A DNA stretch of 64,000 bases from Thiothrix sp. (lineage in GTDB: Bacteria > Pseudomonadota > Gammaproteobacteria > Thiotrichales > Thiotrichaceae): the NCBI RefSeq assembly GCF_028714775.1, contig NZ_JAQTLS010000003.1, positions 124,001 to 188,000 on the forward strand. Direction: 5' to 3'. A model generated the notes under the pieces. The model searched no databases. It was not told the DNA's origin and saw only the letters and a program-made list of their open reading frames with translations. Each line of letters opens with the position of its first letter. The first letter of the stretch is position 1. This document shows positions 30,633 through 43,597 of the stretch, piece after piece. Position numbers and translations under genes: made by a program.

Positions 30633-32192
30633 ATGCGAGCCTTGAACTTCGATAACCGCTTTGTGCGCGAACTGCCCGGCGACACCGACGGCATCAATAT
30701 GTCCCGTCAGGTTTACGATGCACTTTGGTCAAGTGTGCAGCCGACCGCCGTCGCCAAGCCGCGTTTGCTAGCACATTCGCCGGAAGTCGCGGAAATGCTA
30801 GGTTGGACGGCGGCGGACATCGCCGATCCTGATTTCGCATCCGTATTTGGCGGCAATCAGTTGTTGGCAGGAATGCAGCCCTACGCGGCCTGTTACGGCG
30901 GACACCAGTTCGGCGGTTGGGCAGGGCAATTGGGTGACGGACGCGCCATCAGTTTGGGTGAAACCGTCAACAGCGCTGGGGAACGTTGGGAACTGCAACT
31001 CAAAGGTGCAGGGCCAACACCGTATTCACGCCGTGCGGATGGGCGGGCGGTATTGCGCTCTTCGGTGCGCGAATTCTTGTGCAGCGAAGCCATGTACCAC
31101 CTCGGCATCCCCACGACCCGCGCCTTGAGTCTGGTGGCAACCGGCGACAGCGTGATGCGCGACATGCTTTACGACGGCAACCCCGCGCTCGAACCCGGCG
31201 CAATCGTGTGCCGCGTCGCGCCGTCTTTCATCCGCTTCGGCAATTTTGAGCTGCCTGCCTCGCGGGGTGATAAAGCGCTGCTGGAACAACTGGTCGATTT
31301 CACCATCGCCCGCGATTACCCCGAACTGCAAGGCGACACGCAAGCCAAGCGCAGCGCATGGTTTATGGAAATCTGCCGCCGCACGGGGGTGATGATCGCG
31401 CATTGGATGCGGGTCGGTTTTGTACACGGGGTCATGAATACCGACAATATGTCGATCCTCGGCCTCACCATCGACTACGGCCCTTACGGCTGGCTGGAAG
31501 ATTACGACCCGATGTGGACGCCGAACACCACCGACGAAGCGGGCAAACGTTACTGCTACGGGCAGCAGCCTTACATCGGGCATTGGAACCTTGCCCACCT
31601 GCGCGATGCGCTGAAACCCGTGATTGCCGATGCACAAGTGTTGCAAGCGGGTTTGCAGGCTTACGCCGACACTTACAGCGAAACATTTGGGGTAATGCTT
31701 GCCGCCAAATTCGGCATCCGCGAACTGTCGGACAATGATGCGCCGTGGATCAATAGCGCGTTTGAACTGCTGCACAAGTCGGAAGTGGACATGACACTGT
31801 TTTTCCGCAACCTCGCTGACGTGGATGTGCAGCAACCGGAACTTACGCCGTTGCTGCCTGCGTTCTACCGCGATGATTTATTGCAGCAATACCGGGCAGA
31901 ATGGGAACAGTGGTTGGGGCAATACTGCGCCCGTTTGCAAACGGACAATCTGCCGCCGGAAGAGCGCCGCGCCCGCATGAATGCCGCCAACCCGCGTTTC
32001 GTGCTGCGCAATTACCTTGCACAACAGGCCATCGACCTAGCCACGGCGGGCGATAACAGTAGGATCGTGGAATTGCTCGACACTTTACGCCACCCGTATG
32101 ACGAGCAACCCCGCTACGCGCACTTTGCGGAAAAACGCCCGGAATGGGCACGGCATAAGGCGGGGTGTTCGATGTTATCATGCAGCTCGTAG
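30633..32192 (+). CDS. selO: Protein adenylyltransferase SelO
   Basis: [36 protein letters not shown]-terminal CSS. Confidence 0.93.
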   Translation: MRALNFDNRFVRELPGDTDGINMSRQVYDALWSSVQPTAVAKPRLLAHSPEVAEMLGWTAADIADPDFASVFGGNQLLAGMQPYAACYGGHQFGGWAGQLGDGRAISLGETVNSAGERWELQLKGAGPTPYSRRADGRAVLRSSVREFLCSEAMYHLGIPTTRALSLVATGDSVMRDMLYDGNPALEPGAIVCRVAPSFIRFGNFELPASRGDKALLEQLVDFTIARDYPELQGDTQAKRSAWFMEICRRTGVMIAHWMRVGFVHGVMNTDNMSILGLTIDYGPYGWLEDYDPMWTPNTTDEAGKRYCYGQQPYIGHWNLAHLRDALKPVIADAQVLQAGLQAYADTYSETFGVMLAAKFGIRELSDNDAPWINSAFELLHKSEVDMTLFFRNLADVDVQQPELTPLLPAFYRDDLLQQYRAEWEQWLGQYCARLQTDNLPPEERRARMNAANPRFVLRNYLAQQAIDLATAGDNSRIVELLDTLRHPYDEQPRYAHFAEKRPEWARHKAGCSMLSCSS

Positions 32193-32205
32193 GGTAATGT
32201 GGGGT

Positions 32206-33747
32206 TTAGCGCCCCGACCTGATGGTAAACGGCGGTTTTGCCCACCAAATCAGCAACACCAGCGACAGCATCATCAACCCACTCAGCAACATCGTGTCAT
32301 TGGTTGCCAGCAAATATGCCTGCGTTTGGATTTGCCCATTGATCCATGCCAACCCCGCAGTGTGTGGCAAACCCAGCGCTGCCAGCTTATCCAGCGTCAA
32401 TTGGGTGGGCGCACTGTAATCGGTAATACCTTCCACCAATTGGGCTTGATGCACCGTGGCGCGATGGCTCCACAATGACACCATCACTGCCGTACCAAAG
32501 CTGGAGCCGAGATTACGCATAAAGCTGGAAAGCCCCGACGCCGAAGCAATTTGCCGCCCTTCCAACCCCGACAGGTTGATCGTCACCAATGGCAGGAAGA
32601 AGCAACTGATGCCAATCCCCATCAGCAAGCGGGTCAAAGCTACCGACCAAAAATCCACATCGGGGGTGAAGCGCGTGCTCCAAATCGACACCGCCGCCGA
32701 CACCACGAAGCCAAACGTAGCAATCGCCCGCGCATCAATGCGGTGGATATTCGCCCCCACAATCGGCCCCATCAGCAAGGCCAGCATTCCACCGAACGCC
32801 ACCACCTTGCCTGCCCACAGCGGCGTATACCCTTGGAAACTTTGCAACCACAATGGCAGCGTCACCACAATGCCGAAAAACGCCATTGACCCCACCATCA
32901 AGCACACCGCGCCCACCAGAAAGTTACGCCGCGCAAACAGGTGCAAATCCACAATCGGGTGTTCGTCGGTCAGTTCCCACGCCACAAACAGCGCCAGCGT
33001 CATTACCGACACCACCGTCAGCGTCACAATGAAGGGCGAACCAAACCAGTCGAGTTCATTGCCCTTATCCAGCACGATCTGCATCGCGCCCACGCCAATC
33101 GCCAGCAGGATTAGCCCAACGTAATCCACCGGCAGTTTGCGGCATGGCGTTTCGTAATCCTTCACCAGAATATTCGCCAGCATCGCTACCGTGATCCCTA
33201 CCGGCAGATTGATCAGGAAGACCCAGTGCCACGTCAGGTTTTCGGTCAACCAGCCGCCCGCCAATGGCCCCACCACGGGCGCTAACACGGTCGTCATCGA
33301 CCACAAGCCCAAGGCCAGCCCTCGCTTGTGTGGAGGGTAAATGGTGGTCAACAAGGTTTGCGATAGCGGAATCATCGACGCCCCCACCATGCCTTGCAAT
33401 ACCCGCGCCCCCACCAGCATTTCAAACGAAGGCGCTAACCCGCACAGCAGCGATGCCAAGGTAAACAGCAAGGTTGCCATTACGAACATACGCACTTGCC
33501 CGAAGCGTTGCGCCAACCAACCCGTCATCGGCAACATGATGGCTTCGGATACTGCATAGGAAGTGATGACCCACGTCCCCTGCGTGTAGCCCACCCCAAG
33601 GTCGCCGGAAATGGAAGGCACGGACACATTCGCAATCGACAGGTCGAGGATATTCATGAACGAACCCAGCCCCAGAACCAGCGTGGTCAACGCCAACGTA
33701 CCTGCACACATCGGGCGTGGCAAACTACCCGCAGCAGCTTGGCTCAC
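32206..33747 (-). CDS. emrB: DHA2 family MFS efflux permease (EmrB type)
   Basis: 14-TM pattern; FMNILDLSIANVSVPSISGDLGVGYTQGTWVITSYAVSEAI. Confidence 0.9.
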   Translation of the reverse strand: MSQAAAGSLPRPMCAGTLALTTLVLGLGSFMNILDLSIANVSVPSISGDLGVGYTQGTWVITSYAVSEAIMLPMTGWLAQRFGQVRMFVMATLLFTLASLLCGLAPSFEMLVGARVLQGMVGASMIPLSQTLLTTIYPPHKRGLALGLWSMTTVLAPVVGPLAGGWLTENLTWHWVFLINLPVGITVAMLANILVKDYETPCRKLPVDYVGLILLAIGVGAMQIVLDKGNELDWFGSPFIVTLTVVSVMTLALFVAWELTDEHPIVDLHLFARRNFLVGAVCLMVGSMAFFGIVVTLPLWLQSFQGYTPLWAGKVVAFGGMLALLMGPIVGANIHRIDARAIATFGFVVSAAVSIWSTRFTPDVDFWSVALTRLLMGIGISCFFLPLVTINLSGLEGRQIASASGLSSFMRNLGSSFGTAVMVSLWSHRATVHQAQLVEGITDYSAPTQLTLDKLAALGLPHTAGLAWINGQIQTQAYLLATNDTMLLSGLMMLSLVLLIWWAKPPFTIRSGR

Positions 33748-34928
33748 GGGACAGCCTTGCTACTATTTGCCGCAATAATCCGCGCAATCTCGGCATCGGC
33801 AGCTTTCGATTGCAAGGTAAACACGTCGGTGCTGCTCAAGGTGGCTTTGTCCTTACCGCTGCCTTGCGCCACGATTGCGCCACTGCGGTCATGCGTATCC
33901 ACTTCCACCCGCACCGACAGGCCAATGCGTAAGGGGTGTTGCTGCAATTCGGCGGGGTCTAGTTCAATCCGCACTGGAATGCGTTGCACGATTTTAATCC
34001 AGTTACCGGAAGCATTTTGCGCAGGCAATAAGGCAAATGCGCTGCCCGTCCCCGCCGCAAACCCCGCAATCTTGCCGTGGTACACCACCCCGCTGCCATA
34101 CAGGTCGGCAGTCAACTTGGCTGATTGCCCGATACGCACGTCATCCAGTTGGGTTTCCTTGAAATTGGCGTCGACCCACATTTGTTCGGGCGGAATCACC
34201 ACCATCAGCGGCGTACCAGGAACAACCCTTGCGCCCACTTGCACTGCCCGTTGGGCAACGTCACCCGTCACTGGAGCAAGGATGCGGGTACGTTCCAAGG
34301 TCAAATACGCCTGCCGGACTTGCACCGCCGCACTTTGCACCCGTGGATGTTCGGCAATTGAGGTATTTTCTGTCTGCCCGACCGCACCTTCGCGTTGCGC
34401 TTGGGCTTTTTGCAGGGCAGCTTCGGCTGCTTGCAGGGTGGTTTTGGCTGCCGTCAGCGCTTCGGCGGAAACGAATTGGCGGGTACGCGGGTTGGACAAG
34501 CGTTGGTATTCGGTACGGGCGTTTTCCAATTCCGCCCGCATTTGCGCAACCCCGGCGTCGCTCTGATTGGTACTGGCGTAGAGGCCACGCACGCTGCGTA
34601 CCGCATCCGCCAACGCTGCTTCTGCCGACTGCAAGGCAACTTGCGCGTCAGTTTCGTCCAGTTGCGCCAGTAATTGCCCAGCCTTTACCCGGTCGGTATT
34701 GTTGACGTTCACCGCTTTGACCGTGCCGGAGGTTTGCGGCGTCACCTGCACGATATTTCCGGCGACATAGGCATTGTCAGTATCAGCGCGGTATTGGGCG
34801 ATGAAAAACCACCACAGGAACCACGCCAGCCCCACGCTGCCAAATACTGTCAGCAGCAATGCCAACGCTTTACGCCGCCGTCCGCCGGGAGCTGGGGATG
34901 CGGGCGGTGCGGATTCCGCTTGGTTCAT
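33744..34928 (-). CDS. emrA: HlyD/EmrA family efflux adaptor
   Basis: YRADTDNAYVAGNIVQVTPQTSGTVKAVNVNNTDRVKAGQLLAQLDETD; coupled to the EmrB-type gene. Confidence 0.9.
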   Translation of the reverse strand: MNQAESAPPASPAPGGRRRKALALLLTVFGSVGLAWFLWWFFIAQYRADTDNAYVAGNIVQVTPQTSGTVKAVNVNNTDRVKAGQLLAQLDETDAQVALQSAEAALADAVRSVRGLYASTNQSDAGVAQMRAELENARTEYQRLSNPRTRQFVSAEALTAAKTTLQAAEAALQKAQAQREGAVGQTENTSIAEHPRVQSAAVQVRQAYLTLERTRILAPVTGDVAQRAVQVGARVVPGTPLMVVIPPEQMWVDANFKETQLDDVRIGQSAKLTADLYGSGVVYHGKIAGFAAGTGSAFALLPAQNASGNWIKIVQRIPVRIELDPAELQQHPLRIGLSVRVEVDTHDRSGAIVAQGSGKDKATLSSTDVFTLQSKAADAEIARIIAANSSKAVP

Positions 34929-34937
34929 GAGCTAGCC

Positions 34938-35804
34938 TTAATAAATCAGCGAGAACAGCTTGTTGCGGTACTTTTTCACCAGCGGGTTGCCCGCGCCAAT
35001 CAATTCAAACGCACTGAACAAGCCTTTCTTGCCTGCCCCATCCTGAAAAGCGCTATTTTTCTTATGGACGGTGAAATACAGTTCCAGCCCCGCTTCGATC
35101 TCATCCATCGCAATGCGTAGCTTCGCCAGCTCCAACATGGTGGCAAGGTCATCGGGGTTTTCTGCCAATGTTTTTTCCAAGGCGCTGGTATCAATGCCCA
35201 CCACCTGTGCTTGCAGCTGGGCCCGTTTCGCATCGGCTAACAGTTGGCGTAAGGCATCATCGCCAACAACTTCGGGGGGAACGTCTTTCAACAAGGCTTC
35301 GGCTTCCGCGCCTTTGCCTTGCTGGATCAGCATTCCGGCGAGTTCGACCACAGCTTCGTAGAAATCGGGTTCGTGTTGCACCACTTGCTGCATCAGGTCG
35401 ACCGCGCCTTGAATGTCACCACCTTCGTACATAGCGATGGCTTGCTGACGGTACGGTTCGGTCTGGTGCATCTTGTGCTTGTTGATGAACTTGCGTATTT
35501 CGCTTTCCGGGATTGCACCCATGAACTCATCCACGACTCTGCCGCCTTTGAATACCTTCACGGTCGGCAAACTGCGCACGTTAAATTGTGCTGCCAATTG
35601 TTGGTGTTGGTCAGCGTTAACTTTGGCGAGCAGGAATGCGCCTTGGTATTCATTTGCCAGCTTTGCCAGCATCGGCATCAAGGTCTTGCATGGCTGACAC
35701 CAATCAGCCCAGAAATCGACCAGCACCGGCACTTGATGGGAGGCATCGACCAGTTGCTGGAAATTTTGCGGGTTCGCTTCATAGATATAGGGGGAATCAG
35801 CCAT
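34938..35804 (-). CDS. Thioredoxin-TPR protein, CnoX/YbbN-like
   Basis: VLVDFWADWCQPCKTLMPML thioredoxin motif plus TPR-like C-terminal region. Confidence 0.88.
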   Translation of the reverse strand: MADSPYIYEANPQNFQQLVDASHQVPVLVDFWADWCQPCKTLMPMLAKLANEYQGAFLLAKVNADQHQQLAAQFNVRSLPTVKVFKGGRVVDEFMGAIPESEIRKFINKHKMHQTEPYRQQAIAMYEGGDIQGAVDLMQQVVQHEPDFYEAVVELAGMLIQQGKGAEAEALLKDVPPEVVGDDALRQLLADAKRAQLQAQVVGIDTSALEKTLAENPDDLATMLELAKLRIAMDEIEAGLELYFTVHKKNSAFQDGAGKKGLFSAFELIGAGNPLVKKYRNKLFSLIY

Positions 35805-35897
35805 TACCTCGGAATCCTTCATGAATATGATTAGTCAACACAAGATAAGGGCGTGACGGGAAAATGCAAGGGCGACCGACAGGCCGCCCCCACAGAT

Positions 35898-37544
35898 TTA
35901 CTTCTTCTCGTCCGCTGGCGCTGCTTCTTGCATTTGCTGCAACTGCTTGAACATGTCCAACGTTTCCTTCGGCACGTCGCCGCTTTCTTCCAATGTTTTC
36001 AACAGTTCTGGCGTCAGACCTTCTTTCTGGATGCGCTCCATCAGCTCAGGGGGAATACCCAAATCAGCGGCGGAAGTATCACCTCCAGCGGTATCAGTTG
36101 CACCGCCCAAATCACCTGATTCCGGTGCTGCTGCCCCCATGTCTGGTGCTAGCAACTGCAACAGTTCCTCAAGGCTCATTTGCTTGCCGTTCAGCGTTAC
36201 GCTTTCACCAGCAAGGGTAAGTTCGCTCTTGATTTTTGCGCCATCCAATTTAAGCAGACCTTGTTCAGAAAATGGCGTCAGCATCATTTCTGAGCCTTCT
36301 GGCAGCATCGCTTTGTCAGCATCCACTAGAACCTTGCCTTGCACCATCTTTGACCAATCCGCCGGGCCATAGCTGACCAGTTCCATCATTTTCGGCGCGG
36401 TCTTCCCGGTGTAGGTCAGGTCGATGTCAGCATTCAACTTACCCTTGGTGCTTTCCGCTGCGAGCACGCTATGCAGACGGCTTTTGCCTGTTTTCAACAC
36501 TTTGCTGAAAATGGTATCGACCACTTGCTCGCTGGTCTTGCTGACTTTTTCCATCAGCTCTTGCTGTTTTTGCTGGCCTTCTGGGGTTTCCATCGCATCG
36601 GCGTTCCAGTCGGTCTGGCTCAAAGCGCTTTGCATTTCTGCTTGGAGCTTGCTGACTTCTTTCAAGCCATCCACATCCATCCCGGCAATATCCAGTTTGT
36701 AACTGAGCTTGCTCACGGTATCTTTAACACCTTTGATGTTATCCACACCCAGCGTCATTGAGCCGACCACTTCATTGTCCTTGATGTCGCTGGAAGTTTG
36801 CACCGCCAGATCAAACACCGCAGGCTCGGTGGTGCCTTCTGCCAAAATGGAAACTTGTGGCGCTTTCATCTCAAAGTTACCCAGCACCTGTTCGCCAACC
36901 ATGCCGGTCACATTACCCGTGACATCCATTGAGGGGATGCTGGCGCTACTGTTAGCGTCCTTGATTTCCAGCTTGCCAACATGCACGTTTATTTTACCCG
37001 TCATGTCAGTAGCGGAATTACCGGACAGGTTGAAGCCTTCAGCAGTAACGATTGTGCCGTCCTGATCCAGCTTCATTGGATTCATGCTGAAATCGTAAGT
37101 GGTGCTGCCACCAAAACCAATCACGGTATGCCCTTCCATAGGCGGTTTGCCTGCGAATGCCGTCGTCAAGGTTTGACGTTTGGCGGCATCCAGCTTATCC
37201 ATATCAATGCGGGTATTGATGCGTGACATGCCGAACTGTACGGCACTGCCACCGCCCAAGAATATCGGGCCATTTTCAATGTCGTTGACGAATTGGACTT
37301 CCCCAATGGCTTCGTTAAACGGTGGCATATCGAATTTCAGTTTGGTAATGGCTTTTGCCCCAAACGTGGTTTTTTCGTAACTGACCAGTTCCTGCTTAAC
37401 GCCGCGTCCCGCAGCTTGTTGGTTCTGTTGGTCAATAAACTGTTCAACCGTTGATTTGGTCTGTTGACCGACATACAAACTAGCGCCGCCCCATGCCACC
37501 AGCAATGCGACAGGAATCGACAACAGCGTTACAATTTTTTTCAT
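35898..37544 (-). CDS. YdgA family protein (DUF945)
   Basis: Signal anchor, KRQTLTTAF..., long periplasmic beta-rich sequence; DUF945-like. Confidence 0.75.
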   Translation of the reverse strand: MKKIVTLLSIPVALLVAWGGASLYVGQQTKSTVEQFIDQQNQQAAGRGVKQELVSYEKTTFGAKAITKLKFDMPPFNEAIGEVQFVNDIENGPIFLGGGSAVQFGMSRINTRIDMDKLDAAKRQTLTTAFAGKPPMEGHTVIGFGGSTTYDFSMNPMKLDQDGTIVTAEGFNLSGNSATDMTGKINVHVGKLEIKDANSSASIPSMDVTGNVTGMVGEQVLGNFEMKAPQVSILAEGTTEPAVFDLAVQTSSDIKDNEVVGSMTLGVDNIKGVKDTVSKLSYKLDIAGMDVDGLKEVSKLQAEMQSALSQTDWNADAMETPEGQQKQQELMEKVSKTSEQVVDTIFSKVLKTGKSRLHSVLAAESTKGKLNADIDLTYTGKTAPKMMELVSYGPADWSKMVQGKVLVDADKAMLPEGSEMMLTPFSEQGLLKLDGAKIKSELTLAGESVTLNGKQMSLEELLQLLAPDMGAAAPESGDLGGATDTAGGDTSAADLGIPPELMERIQKEGLTPELLKTLEESGDVPKETLDMFKQLQQMQEAAPADEKK

Positions 37545-37633
37545 GGGAGAAACTCCTGATTAGTCGGTATTAATTTAATCCGTTGTTATAAAGATTGGTT
37601 CTGACCCCGCCGAGTGTAGCAGAGAAGAACCGC

Positions 37634-39193
<1,560 letters not shown>

Positions 39194-39364
39194 CTTGTTG
39201 TATTTAATCCTATTACGTGGAGTGGGGATTCTGCATCAATCATGTGCAAAGGTCATTCAGATTATGTGAATTTTTTCCTGATACACTGTCAACATTGATG
39301 CAGTGAATGCGTTAATAAACCTGACAAATAACAACGAGTGCAACAAAACAGGGGGCACACACTC

Positions 39365-39658
39365 ATGACGATCACGGTACAATCGGCAGCCGCGTTGCCG
39401 TTGCTGGCAATTCTGCTGTTCAACACCACTGTTTCCGCCAATCCAAGCGCTAGCCAACCGGGCTTTCCCCAACTGGATACCAACCGCGACGGAAGAATTT
39501 CTTGGCAAGAATACCTCGCCCGTAACCCGGTTTCCGGCAGGCTCAATCCGCGCCGCATTTTCGACAACGTAGACCAGAACCTCGACGGCTACATCGACCG
39601 CGCCGAATTCGACTCCATGAAACGCCGTTCCGCCACGACCAGCTCACGGCTACCTTAA
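39365..39658 (+). CDS. Secreted EF-hand domain protein
   Basis: Signal peptide; two EF-hand loops DTNRDGRISWQE and DQNLDGYIDRAE. Confidence 0.8.
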   Translation: MTITVQSAAALPLLAILLFNTTVSANPSASQPGFPQLDTNRDGRISWQEYLARNPVSGRLNPRRIFDNVDQNLDGYIDRAEFDSMKRRSATTSSRLP

Positions 39659-39745
39659 TGTATCCCGCATGGATTCTGCCGTTTATTTATTTGCTCAGGC
39701 AGGTAGAATGTAGCCCACGAACATCGAAACTTGAGGATTAAGCAA

Positions 39746-40087
39746 ATGAGCGCATTGGAGCGTATTGATCAGGCTGTCAAAAGCAACCCTGTCGTCATTT
39801 TCATGAAAGGCACACCGCAAATGCCGCAGTGTGGCTTTTCCAGCCGTGCCGCGCAGGCGTTGATGGCTTGTGGCGAAGAATTTTCCTACGTTAACGTACT
39901 CGTCGACCCGGAAATTTTCCAAGAGCTGCCACAGTACGCCAACTGGCCTACTTTCCCGCAGATTTACATCGCTGGCGAACTGATCGGCGGCTGCGACATC
40001 ACGCTGGAAATGTACCAGAACGGTGAATTGCAGAAGATGGTGAAGGAAGCAGTAAAAGGCGCAGCCCCTGCGGGTAACGCGGCTTAA
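39746..40087 (+). CDS. grxD: Monothiol glutaredoxin, Grx4 family
   Basis: VIFMKGTPQMPQCGFSSRAAQAL (CGFS). Confidence 0.95.
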   Translation: MSALERIDQAVKSNPVVIFMKGTPQMPQCGFSSRAAQALMACGEEFSYVNVLVDPEIFQELPQYANWPTFPQIYIAGELIGGCDITLEMYQNGELQKMVKEAVKGAAPAGNAA

Positions 40088-40094
40088 ACAGTTC

Positions 40095-40116
40095 GGGGCG
40101 TAAATCCTTACGCCCC
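40095..40116. terminator. Hairpin between convergent grxD and pepN
   Basis: GGGGCGTAA...TTACGCCCC inverted repeat. Confidence 0.5.
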
Positions 40117-40124
40117 TGACAACT

Positions 40125-42734
40125 TCACACCAAACTCTTGTTCACAATCTCAAACACATCTCCCGACAGTCCCGCCTGCGCTTGAATCCGTTCCAATTGT
40201 GCTTTCATCAAAGCGCTACGGATCGGCTCGTAATGCCGCCAATTCATCAACGGGCGTACCATCCGCGCTGCAATCTGCGGGTTCATCGCATCCAATTGCA
40301 ATACATTATCGGCTAAGAAGCTGTAGCCACTGCCGTCTTGTGCGTGGAAATGCAACGGGTTGCGCATGGCAAAACTGCCGATCAGCGCCCGCACTTTGTT
40401 GGGGTTACGCAAATCAAACAGCTTGTGCTGCATCAGCGTTTGCACTTGCACCAACGTTTCTGGCAGGGTGGAAACGGCTTGCAGGGCAAACCATTTGTCC
40501 ATCACCAGCGGGTCGTGCTGCCAACGGTCATGGAAATGTTGCAAAGCCTCGTCACGCTGCGGGCACTGGATTTGGTTCAGCACCACCAATGCCGCCAGCG
40601 CATCGGTCATGTTTCCGGCTTGCAGGTATTGTTGGTGGCAAAGCGCGTGGATGCCATCGTCATTGACGCGCCCCAAGTAATCCAAACACACGTTTTTCAG
40701 GCTGCGACGCCCAATTCTGGCGGCATCGACACGGTATTCGCCCTGCTCATGCAATTCGGCATACAAGGTTTCAAGGTCAATACGCAGCGCTTTTGCCAGC
40801 GTGGTATAGATGAATTCGCGCACCGTATGGATCGCTTCGGGGTCGGACGGACGCGACACTTCAGCAATATCGGATTCGGGCGGTAACTGCATGGCTTCCG
40901 CACGCAGCGCATGATCCAAAGAGCTGTCGGTCAGCACCGCCTGATACGCGCTGATGAAAGCGTGTTCCAAACCAAAGGCTTCGCCCTGTTCGTGTGCTTT
41001 GAGCAGGTTGAGGATAGTCCGCATCGCCAAACGCTGCCCCGCATCCCAACGGTTGAAAGCATCGCTGTCGTGCTTCATGAGGAAAATCAGTTCGGTTTCG
41101 CTGTACGGGTAATTCAGACGTACTGGGGCAGAAAAACCGCGTAACAGCGATGGCACTGGCTGTTCCGCAATGCCCGTAAAGGTGAAGGATTGCGCTGCTT
41201 CGGTCAGGCGCAAGACCTGCGTCTCCAGCATATCCTGCCCTGCGCTGCCCAATAAACCCACTTCAACCGGAATCAGGAACGGCTGTTTTGCGCTCGCTTC
41301 CGGTGTTGCTGGGCAAGTCTGGGTGAAATGCAGGGTACAAGTCTGTGCTGCTGCGTCGTAATCCATACTCACGGTCACATCCGGCGTCCCGGCTTGGTCG
41401 TACCAACGTTGGAACTGGCTCAAATCCGCGCCGTTGGCATCCGCCATTGCTGCAAGGAAATTTTCCGTCGCCACCGCTTGCCCGTCATGGCGTTGGAAGT
41501 ACAAGTCCATACCCTTGCGGAAACCGTCACGCCCCAGCAAAGTCTGGTACATACGCACCACTTCCGCGCCTTTTTCATACACGGTCACGGTGTAGAAATT
41601 GTTGATTTCCATGTAAGACGCCGGGCGGATCGGGTGCGCCATCGGGCTGGCATCCTCCACGAACTGCCACGTGCGCAACTTACGCACATCTTCAATGCGC
41701 TTGACTGGGCGCGAATGCAGATCAGCGGTAAATTCTTGGTCGCGGAATACCGTCAAGCCCTCTTTCAGCGACAACTGGAACCAATCGCGGCAGGTAACAC
41801 GGTTGCCCGTCCAGTTGTGGAAATATTCATGCCCAATCACCGCTTCGATACTGACGTAATCGAAATCCGTCGCGGTTTCTTGGCTGGCGAACACGAGCTT
41901 GGAATTGAACACGTTCAAACCCTTGTTTTCCATCGCGCCCATGTTGAAATCGTCGACCGCCACCACCATGTAAATATCGAGATCGTATTCCAATCCGAAA
42001 CGCTGTTCATCCCACTGCATCGCCCGCTTGAGTGACTGCATGGCGTGGTCACACTTGTCGATATTGTGCGCTTCGGTATAGATGCGCAGGGTCACATCGC
42101 GCCCTGATGTGGTGGTGTAATGGTCTTCCACATGCTGCAAATTACCCGCCACCAACGCGAACAAATACGCCGGTTTGTGGAACGGGTCTTCCCACCGCGC
42201 CCAATGCCGCCCATCACCGAACTCACCGCTGCCAGTCAAATTGCCGTTGGAGAGCAACACCGGGTACTTGGCCTTATCCGCCAAAATCTGGGTGGTGAAC
42301 ACGCTCATCACATCCGGGCGGTCGGGGTAATAGGTAATCTTGCGGAAACCTTGCGCTTCGCACTGGGTACAGAAATTGCCGCTGGACTGATACAAGCCTT
42401 CCAGCGAGGTATTCTTTTGCGGGTAAATGCGCGTAACGATTTCCAACGTACACATTGCCGAAACGTGCGGGATGCTCATGCCTTCATCACTCAGCACGTA
42501 ATCGCCCTCAGCCAAAATCACACCGTCAAGGCGCACCATGAGCAACTCCAGCCTCTCGCCGTACAGTTCCAGCGGCGCATCTGCCGCGACACCGGGGTTA
42601 CGTCGGTAATTGGCAACGCAAGTTACTTGAGTGGCGTCCTCGCCCAAATCAAATACCAACGACACTGCATCCACGGCGTAAGCGGGTGCGGCGTAATCCT
42701 TAAGGAAAATGGTTTTCGGTTGTCCTTGTTTCAT
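40125..42734 (-). CDS. pepN: Aminopeptidase N
   Basis: GAMENKGLNVFNSK, VIGHEYFHNWTGNRVTCRDWFQLSLKEGLTVFRDQEF. Confidence 0.95.
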   Translation of the reverse strand: MKQGQPKTIFLKDYAAPAYAVDAVSLVFDLGEDATQVTCVANYRRNPGVAADAPLELYGERLELLMVRLDGVILAEGDYVLSDEGMSIPHVSAMCTLEIVTRIYPQKNTSLEGLYQSSGNFCTQCEAQGFRKITYYPDRPDVMSVFTTQILADKAKYPVLLSNGNLTGSGEFGDGRHWARWEDPFHKPAYLFALVAGNLQHVEDHYTTTSGRDVTLRIYTEAHNIDKCDHAMQSLKRAMQWDEQRFGLEYDLDIYMVVAVDDFNMGAMENKGLNVFNSKLVFASQETATDFDYVSIEAVIGHEYFHNWTGNRVTCRDWFQLSLKEGLTVFRDQEFTADLHSRPVKRIEDVRKLRTWQFVEDASPMAHPIRPASYMEINNFYTVTVYEKGAEVVRMYQTLLGRDGFRKGMDLYFQRHDGQAVATENFLAAMADANGADLSQFQRWYDQAGTPDVTVSMDYDAAAQTCTLHFTQTCPATPEASAKQPFLIPVEVGLLGSAGQDMLETQVLRLTEAAQSFTFTGIAEQPVPSLLRGFSAPVRLNYPYSETELIFLMKHDSDAFNRWDAGQRLAMRTILNLLKAHEQGEAFGLEHAFISAYQAVLTDSSLDHALRAEAMQLPPESDIAEVSRPSDPEAIHTVREFIYTTLAKALRIDLETLYAELHEQGEYRVDAARIGRRSLKNVCLDYLGRVNDDGIHALCHQQYLQAGNMTDALAALVVLNQIQCPQRDEALQHFHDRWQHDPLVMDKWFALQAVSTLPETLVQVQTLMQHKLFDLRNPNKVRALIGSFAMRNPLHFHAQDGSGYSFLADNVLQLDAMNPQIAARMVRPLMNWRHYEPIRSALMKAQLERIQAQAGLSGDVFEIVNKSLV

Positions 42735-42736
42735 GT

Positions 42737-43597
42737 TCAGTCTCTTTTACCAGCGTTGTACAGGACATCGCAAATTGCGGCGTAATCAGGGTGTTGCGCA
42801 GTCAGCAATCCCATACGCAGCAATAGGTCAATATTGACCAGCGTGCAATTGTCCTTAAATTCTTGCGTGTTTGCCGTCAAATGGGCGATTTCCGCCAGTG
42901 GCAGCAACTGGAAACCAATCACCTCGCCATCGGTGTTCTCTGGCAAAAAATCTTCCGGCAACCACAAGTCATAGATGTAGATGGTGGAATTGTCCAGCCC
43001 GCGCCAGCCTTCTTGCCGATAACTGACTGTTCCCACCGCTTTGGCCTGTTGTGCTAGCGCTTGTGGAATGTTGGCTTCTTCCTTGGACTCTTTCACCACA
43101 TTGTCCATCAAGCCCAAACCGACGGGCTGTCCACCTGCCACCATTTGGTCGAGTTTGCCGGGCCAGAAGGGTTTATCCAGCGAGCGCGTCCCCACCCATA
43201 CGTGGATGCCATCGGCCTTTTGCACCAAACCATTGACGTGGATGCCGAAACTTTGCACGCCGAAAAAGTTGGTCGCTGCCCGCTCGATTTCCATTTCCGC
43301 ATGACCGCCAAAACGGTGCGTAATCGGGTAAGCCTCACCCACCCACGTATCAATCACGCCTTGTTCATGCAAATGGCGCAATACCGGAGCCACCGCTTCA
43401 GTACGTGAGGCGTAATCCGCGAGCGTTGGGTTCAACGTGACATGCGTCGGCGTCACTGAAAAAATATCAGGCCAATTTACCAACTGATCGGCGAAGGCAG
43501 GCTGAACCTGACCGTACACTTTGTCATCAATCAGCAAGCTGCGGTAATGGGTGGCATCGAAATTGTTGCAGGTGTAAATACGCTCAAGGTAGCTCAT
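42737..43597 (-). CDS. DUF4743 domain-containing NUDIX hydrolase
   Basis: N-terminal DUF4743-like region and NUDIX-like segment (GGQPVGLGLMDNVVKESKEEANIP). Confidence 0.85.
   Translation of the reverse strand: MSYLERIYTCNNFDATHYRSLLIDDKVYGQVQPAFADQLVNWPDIFSVTPTHVTLNPTLADYASRTEAVAPVLRHLHEQGVIDTWVGEAYPITHRFGGHAEMEIERAATNFFGVQSFGIHVNGLVQKADGIHVWVGTRSLDKPFWPGKLDQMVAGGQPVGLGLMDNVVKESKEEANIPQALAQQAKAVGTVSYRQEGWRGLDNSTIYIYDLWLPEDFLPENTDGEVIGFQLLPLAEIAHLTANTQEFKDNCTLVNIDLLLRMGLLTAQHPDYAAICDVLYNAGKRD

Noticed and set aside
32098-32478. Plus-strand ORF crossing the selO 3' end into the emrB-type gene
   Set aside because: Overlaps two well-supported genes and has no domain support.
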